Below are positions 31,386 through 35,215 of a stretch of 35,215 bases of DNA, piece by piece. Position numbers and translations under genes: made by a program. Numbering within the stretch: the first letter of the stretch is position 1; each line of letters starts with the position of its first letter. The stretch is from the IMG/VR virus record IMGVR_UViG_3300046820_001656, positions 1-35,215 of that record. One strand, 5' to 3'. This DNA comes from a virus. The notes under the pieces are model-generated. The model had not been told where the DNA came from. It did not search any database and worked only from the letters and a program-made list of their open reading frames with translations.

Positions 31386-32162
31386 TTAATCGTCTGAAAA
31401 ATCTTGTTCAAATGATAACATCAAGTTGGAGTTATCGTCTTTAATTAACATAAATGTATCAAATATGTTAAATTCTATCTTATCTACTTTGTCGTTTATA
31501 CAACTTAAAAACTTCTTGTTAAGAATAAGATTAGAGTTTCTTTCTTCTTCTAATTTATCAATTTCTAATTCCCAAGCTGATTTCTCGGACAAAGTAACCA
31601 ATCCTTTAACAACACTAATACTAATGATTCTATCGGCGTTTATATTAGATAGTTTTTTAACATCTAAGAAGTCACTATTTGATATTGAGAAAAACCATTT
31701 TCTGTTTTTCAAATCTAATCTTTGTTTAAGTGAGTTTTTATCAATGTCTCTCATCTCATAGTGTTCTCCACCTAACCAAGTAACTTTGAATTTACCTGAT
31801 GAAATCTGCATTGCTCTAGCCCAATAAAGTTCTTCATCATCTGGTGACTCTTTATAAGTAACATCTAAAGTAATTTTATCTTGGTCTTTTAAGAATGCTA
31901 AGTTTTTAACAAACTTCTTAGAGTTAGGAATGATAATATCTAATTTATAGTCAAAGTCTTCAACATCAAATACATCTTTTGTATTCATTAAGAAGTTCTT
32001 GAATGCTAAAAGAACATTACCACCTAACATAGAGTACATAAGTATATGTTGGTTATCAATTTTAAGTTTGATTGTATCATCGATTGATGATAACTCATCT
32101 AATCTTGATATAAAGGTTTCAAAGTTCTCACCTTTAATCTTAAATTTTAATTTATTTGCCAT
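31386..32162 (-). CDS. Sliding clamp (T4 gp45-like)
   Basis: This 258-residue protein begins MANKLKFKIKGENFETFI and consists of regular alternating strands and short helices like gp45/PCNA clamps (T4 gp45: 228 residues). Typical pieces are TIKLKIDNQHILMYSMLGG, LDIIIPNSKKFVKNL and the C-terminal KIEFNIFDTFMLIKDD. Clamps tether the polymerase and in T4 also activate late transcription. It leads a minus-strand operon with a small membrane protein and the C-terminal polymerase half, consistent with joint use. No late element or clear host promoter is seen in the 74-base upstream gap. Confidence 0.75.
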   Translation of the reverse strand: MANKLKFKIKGENFETFISRLDELSSIDDTIKLKIDNQHILMYSMLGGNVLLAFKNFLMNTKDVFDVEDFDYKLDIIIPNSKKFVKNLAFLKDQDKITLDVTYKESPDDEELYWARAMQISSGKFKVTWLGGEHYEMRDIDKNSLKQRLDLKNRKWFFSISNSDFLDVKKLSNINADRIISISVVKGLVTLSEKSAWELEIDKLEEERNSNLILNKKFLSCINDKVDKIEFNIFDTFMLIKDDNSNLMLSFEQDFSDD

Positions 32163-32221
32163 TTCGGATTTACACGTTTATTACATGATATATTGTAAAA
32201 TACCAATTTTGTTTATTTGAT

Positions 32222-32232
32222 TTTAATATATA
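32222..32232 (+). promoter_or_regulatory. Candidate late promoter TTTAATATATA, 4 bases from ATG
   Basis: Exact 11-mer ending 4 bases before the ATG at 32,237; third case of near-leaderless spacing, again before a gene with a targeting-type N-terminus. Confidence 0.5.
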
Positions 32233-32236
32233 AGTC

Positions 32237-32806
32237 ATGATTAAAAAATGGAATGAATTTATTAGAGAGTTTGTTGAGGATAATGCCAATAGCGTAGTTG
32301 ATGCTAAAATGGAAGAACTCAGAGACTTAATAAATGGAGTAACCGATGGTCAAAATATCATCTACGAATGGGAAAATAAAAATGACCACCAACTTTCTAT
32401 CAATTTTTCAGCGAATGGTTTAGATATTAAATATGAATTTGATATAGATGATTTACACGTTACTAAGGTAGCCGGTGAAACTATTGATTTTCAAACAGAT
32501 GTGGAATCTATTGATGAAGGATTAGATATTATAGAGAAAGATATTTATTCTATTTTAGGTATATCTGAGGCGAGAAAGGGAAGACCAAAAGCTCAAAGAT
32601 ACAAAGGTCGTAAAATACCTGGTAAATATTTGACTAAAAATCCAAGTCAGATGAAAAAAGAAATTGACACATTCAGAGGTAAAAAAGAGTATAAAAAGGA
32701 TTGGGATGCTGATTATAAATCTGGTAAAGGTGGTGAAGGTAAAAGAGTTAAAACTAAAAAATCTGCTGCTACAAAAGCCTACCAAAGAATGTTTGGTGAT
32801 AAATAA
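32237..32806 (+). CDS. Basic hypothetical protein with capsid-targeting-type N-terminus
   Basis: This is a 189-residue protein. MIKKWNEFIRE|F fits the targeting pattern up to the Glu, though Phe follows rather than a small residue. Residues 12-105 are acidic alpha/beta. Residues 112-189 are strongly basic (KGRPKAQRYKGRKIPGKYL, then KGGEGKRVKTKKSAATKAY) and probably bind DNA or RNA. The segment SAATKAYQRMFG looks like a conserved phage C-terminal module. The next gene, also with a targeting-type start, follows after 17 bases, so the two share the late promoter. Confidence 0.6.
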   Translation: MIKKWNEFIREFVEDNANSVVDAKMEELRDLINGVTDGQNIIYEWENKNDHQLSINFSANGLDIKYEFDIDDLHVTKVAGETIDFQTDVESIDEGLDIIEKDIYSILGISEARKGRPKAQRYKGRKIPGKYLTKNPSQMKKEIDTFRGKKEYKKDWDADYKSGKGGEGKRVKTKKSAATKAYQRMFGDK

Positions 32807-32823
32807 AATAATAAAATAAAAAT

Positions 32824-33525
32824 ATGAAATACTTAAAAACATTTGAATCATACACTTTTGAAGATTTCACACATGCTGATATGGAAGATGTGAAAGACTT
32901 ATTAGAAGAAGGTCTAACAGCTGAACAAATCGCTATTGAATTAGATTTTAGTTTAGATAAAGTCAATCAGATAATTTCTTCTTTAAGTAAAAATGAAGGT
33001 TTTGAATCTGAAAATAAAATTTATATTCCATCTCATTATACTGGTGTAATAATGGAACTTGGCGGTGAAGAAGTTGATCCAAACGATATTATCTCATTAT
33101 ATAATGAAATAGTTGAAGAGGGAACTCCATTAGTTAGTTACTCTGAGTATGGAACTGAAGGAAAATTCTATAATGAAGATGATGATGAGATACCTACAGA
33201 TGCTATTCTTGATGAATTGAATTATGCTATTGGTTTAGATGGTGGTGAGTTAGAAGGTTTAGATGAATCTAAAAAATCTGGAGTAAGTGCTTCATTAAAA
33301 AAGAAGTCTCAAGCTTCTGGAATTCCTATGGGTATTTTAAGAAAAGTATTTTCTAAAGGAATGCAAGCTTGGAATGCTGGTCACCGACCTGGTGTAGCTC
33401 AACATCAATGGGGAATGGGTAGAGTAAACTCATTTATCACTGGTGCTGGTGGTGCTAGAAAAGCTGATGCTGATTTATGGGCTAAAGCAAAAGCCGCAAA
33501 GGCAAGAAAAAAGAAAAAGAAATAA
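32824..33525 (+). CDS. Hypothetical protein: targeting-type N-terminus, helix-turn-helix, conserved phage C-terminal domain
   Basis: This 233-residue protein starts MKYLKTFE|S. Residues 20-55 (MEDVKDLLEEGLTAEQIAIE, then LDFSLDKVNQIISSL) read as a helix-turn-helix. The middle is acidic. Residues about 150-225 hold a conserved-looking domain, GILRKVFSKGMQAWNAGHRP, QHQWGMGRVNSFI and GGARKADADLW, which I recall from other large phages (similar, from memory, to a domain of unknown function such as DUF5824). It ends AKARKKKKK. It follows the 189-residue gene and ends at a strong terminator. Confidence 0.65.
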   Translation: MKYLKTFESYTFEDFTHADMEDVKDLLEEGLTAEQIAIELDFSLDKVNQIISSLSKNEGFESENKIYIPSHYTGVIMELGGEEVDPNDIISLYNEIVEEGTPLVSYSEYGTEGKFYNEDDDEIPTDAILDELNYAIGLDGGELEGLDESKKSGVSASLKKKSQASGIPMGILRKVFSKGMQAWNAGHRPGVAQHQWGMGRVNSFITGAGGARKADADLWAKAKAAKARKKKKK

Positions 33526-33526
33526 A

Positions 33527-33556
33527 AAAAACCCTCTGAGAAATCAGAGGGTTTTT
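33527..33556. terminator. Bidirectional terminator with GAAA tetraloop
   Basis: Stem aaaaaccctctga (33,527-33,539) pairs perfectly with tcagagggttttt (33,544-33,556) around the loop GAAA (33,540-33,543), a GNRA tetraloop on the plus-strand transcript. It separates the convergent 233-residue gene (+) and NAMPT (-). Confidence 0.85.
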
Positions 33557-33560
33557 AGTT

Positions 33561-34991
33561 TTAAGCCATTTCTTCAATTTGAATTTCGACTTGAGCTCGT
33601 TCACGAACTTCCTCAAACGTCCATTCTTTCATGACTTTACCATTTAAGAATACTTCAACCAATTCGTCTAATTCTTCATCGTGTGAATGTTCAACAGTTT
33701 GACCATTTACTAATTTCAAACGACCCGCTTTTGACTTTTTGAAAGATTGTACTCTTTCGCCTTTCTCGTTAATCTCAATTGGATTTTTACGAACTTCAGC
33801 TTCTTCACCATTGATAGTGATAGAAGAACATTTGAAGGCGAATTTTTGAGTATCTCTATCTACTCTTTGTAGAAGAGCACCACCCATTCCAAATGCGATG
33901 TTCTCAATTGAGAATCCTTCTTCAATCATCATATCACAGATGTCTGAGATTGATTCAAAGTTAACACCGTCTCCTTGGATTACTCTAACGTGTGGGTCAA
34001 GTACTTTGAACCCTTTATCGTTAGTTGTTCCACCAAACTTATCCCATAAAATATGAAAGATTTGTTTTAGCGTTTGTACTGGATCACCTGAGTCAGGACG
34101 AATTACCAAACGTCCATCACGAGATAAGATTTTATCTCTTAAAGCTGTTCCCCAATAATCTCTACAAGCACGGATGATATCGAAAGAGTCAGATACACAA
34201 GCAACTAAGCCTGTAGGATAAGAGTCTAACATATTTTCCATTGCTTTTACTTCGAATGGCTCACCCCAAGAAGTAATTGTAGAGTGCTCAGAAGCGGGAA
34301 TTGAGAAAGCTAGTGGATTCTCAGTATTGTAGAACTCTTGAGCGAACAAGATAGCTGATACAGTGTCAGTTCCCATAAAGTTAATGATATGAGAAGATCC
34401 ACCTAAACCAGATGATTCTACAGAACTTACACCTCGGAAACCGAAATCATGTAACATGAAAGCTACTACACCACTAATTTCTTCTGAGTTGTAAGATGTT
34501 GTTTTTTTAAGATAGTTGATAAGATTTTTCTTAACTTCTCTTGAAAGAGTACCAACTGTTGTTGGATACCAAACTTGAAGTAAGATACTTTCTAAGAAGT
34601 TAGTTAACCAAGGAACTTGTGGGTCAGTATTTTCAACTGTAACAAGAACGTTTCCTGTTTTAACTACTGTTCCTTCTGGAACCGCTTTGATACGAACTGG
34701 TAAATGTCCGTTGTGATTGTCTAAGATATGTCTCCAACCTGCTTCATTGAAGTGATCAGGTCCAAGGTGAGCATCCCAGAATTTTTTAGCTTTTTGAATT
34801 TTTTCTTCTGTTACAACTTGACCAGACAAATATTGTTTGATAAAGTATTGTAAACCATAGAACATCGTGTTGTCGAATTTACCACCTCTTGATTCAAGAT
34901 AAGAGTAAACTTTTGTCGTTCCTTTCGGATACTGCTTCCAGTGTGATGTTTTGTAACTGTCTGTCAGTGTTAGAATGTTATTATTATACAT
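33561..34991 (-). CDS. Nicotinamide phosphoribosyltransferase (NAMPT)
   Basis: This 476-residue full-length enzyme joins nicotinamide to PRPP to give NMN, the first step of NAD+ salvage. Recognisable family pieces are YLESRGG (31-37), FGFRGVSS (183-190), ASEHSTITSWG with the phosphorylatable His236, VIRPDSGDP (296-304), RVIQGDGVN, and GMGGALLQRVDRDTQKFAFK (compare GGGLLQKLTRD in human NAMPT). Phages use such genes to rebuild NAD+, including against NAD-depleting defences. A near-perfect Bacteroidetes promoter lies 22 bases upstream, so expression is probably early and host-driven. It uses more CGN arginine codons than its neighbours, a hint of host-derived origin. It ends at a terminator. Confidence 0.92.
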   Translation of the reverse strand: MYNNNILTLTDSYKTSHWKQYPKGTTKVYSYLESRGGKFDNTMFYGLQYFIKQYLSGQVVTEEKIQKAKKFWDAHLGPDHFNEAGWRHILDNHNGHLPVRIKAVPEGTVVKTGNVLVTVENTDPQVPWLTNFLESILLQVWYPTTVGTLSREVKKNLINYLKKTTSYNSEEISGVVAFMLHDFGFRGVSSVESSGLGGSSHIINFMGTDTVSAILFAQEFYNTENPLAFSIPASEHSTITSWGEPFEVKAMENMLDSYPTGLVACVSDSFDIIRACRDYWGTALRDKILSRDGRLVIRPDSGDPVQTLKQIFHILWDKFGGTTNDKGFKVLDPHVRVIQGDGVNFESISDICDMMIEEGFSIENIAFGMGGALLQRVDRDTQKFAFKCSSITINGEEAEVRKNPIEINEKGERVQSFKKSKAGRLKLVNGQTVEHSHDEELDELVEVFLNGKVMKEWTFEEVRERAQVEIQIEEMA

Positions 34992-35013
34992 AACTTATAG
35001 ATTTATTATTATA

Positions 35014-35045
35014 CAAATTTACGATTTTTTTATTAATCTATCAAA
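35014..35045 (-). promoter_or_regulatory. Bacteroidetes-type promoter for NAMPT (TTTG-N20-TAAATTTG)
   Basis: On the minus strand, TTTG (35,042-35,045) and TAAATTTG (35,014-35,021) are separated by exactly 20 bases. This fits the Bacteroidetes primary-sigma consensus TTTG-N19-21-TAnnTTTG. The -7 element lies 22 bases before the NAMPT ATG and overlaps the end of the upstream gene. Confidence 0.6.
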
Positions 35046-35215
35046 ATATTCCACAAATAAATTATGATCTACTGATACGGAAATTCTTGATGAATTTTTC
35101 AAATGTTCTTCAGTATTTTTGAATGTGAATTTATTCAAAGGAACGCTTGATATTTTAACTGAAAGTAATTCATCGAATGTTTTATTGATGATAGCAAAAG
35201 GACCAGTTGGGATAT
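35019..35215 (-). CDS. 3' end of an unidentified gene upstream of NAMPT (partial)
   Basis: An open minus-strand frame enters from the right edge at 35,213 and stops at 35,019-35,021, giving 64 C-terminal residues that begin IPTGPFAIINKTFDELL and end EYFDRLIKKS. The family is not recognised from this piece. It lies 27 bases upstream of NAMPT on the same strand, so it could be an NAD-pathway partner, but the sequence does not show this. NAMPT also has its own promoter inside its 3' end. Confidence 0.65.
   Translation of the reverse strand, partial: IPTGPFAIINKTFDELLSVKISSVPLNKFTFKNTEEHLKNSSRISVSVDHNLFVEYFDRLIKKS

Noticed and set aside
31019-31411. Longer 130-residue reading of the membrane protein
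   Set aside because: It starts 26 bases inside the clamp gene; the Met at 31,375, 10 bases past the clamp stop, still keeps the whole membrane helix.
1-35215. tRNA genes, attachment sites or a replication origin
   Set aside because: No cloverleaf-forming stretch, no long direct repeats at gene ends, and no gap over about 115 bases that could hold an iteron array were seen by eye.

Overview
The window looks like part of the genome of a large, AT-rich, T4-related contractile-tailed phage, probably infecting a member of the Bacteroidetes. The T4 relationship rests on a UvsW-type helicase, a gp61-type primase, a gp45-type sliding clamp, the C-terminal part of a family B DNA polymerase, gp27- and gp5-type baseplate hub proteins, and many proteins that start with a T4-like capsid-targeting peptide. 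The Bacteroidetes host is inferred from starts without Shine-Dalgarno sequences, one near-perfect Bacteroidetes promoter (TTTG-N20-TAAATTTG) before the NAMPT gene, and a Bacteroidetes-style phosphoglycerate dehydrogenase. Coding density is very high and no gap exceeds about 115 bases. I saw no tRNA, CRISPR array or insertion sequence.

Layout. (1) 1-15,040 is a tail and baseplate block. Plus-strand genes encode a probable tube/baseplate junction protein, a LysM-like gp53-type protein and a tail protein ending in an M15 peptidase. Minus-strand genes encode a small unknown protein, a gp5-like OB-fold spike protein, a second junction/tube-like protein, a muramidase-plus-CHAP/NlpC protein, and a 1,020-residue hub carrying an SGNH esterase domain. 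(2) 15,107-16,717 is uvsW. (3) 16,830-24,801 is accessory: a Lys/Glu-rich protein; a minus-strand run of ClpP, a SerA-like dehydrogenase, a ferritin-like protein and an unknown; an acidic protein; a HAD phosphatase; a 611-residue protein; a methyltransferase; and two small proteins. (4) 24,874-32,162 holds primase, an HNH nuclease, a two-helix membrane protein, small unknowns, a PD-(D/E)xK nuclease, the polymerase C-terminal half, a coiled-coil membrane protein and the clamp. (5) 32,237-35,215 holds two basic proteins with targeting-type N-termini, a NAMPT and the end of one more gene.

The most interesting pattern is a set of eight or nine otherwise unrelated proteins that share an N-terminus like T4 internal-protein capsid-targeting sequences (for example MIKKFNHFISE|S, MKKYSDLISE|A, MKKFSKLILE|S). 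The set includes a ferritin-like protein, a PD-(D/E)xK nuclease and a HAD phosphatase. This suggests that the phage packages a mixed protein cargo with its DNA and may inject it. Many of these genes, and several baseplate genes, follow a repeated TTTAATATATA element that I read as the late promoter. In three cases it lies only 4-6 bases before the ATG. Recognised replication genes lack it, and NAMPT has a host-type promoter, so the window shows an apparent early/late transcription map. Functions marked as inferred rest on motifs read by eye; no database search was run.
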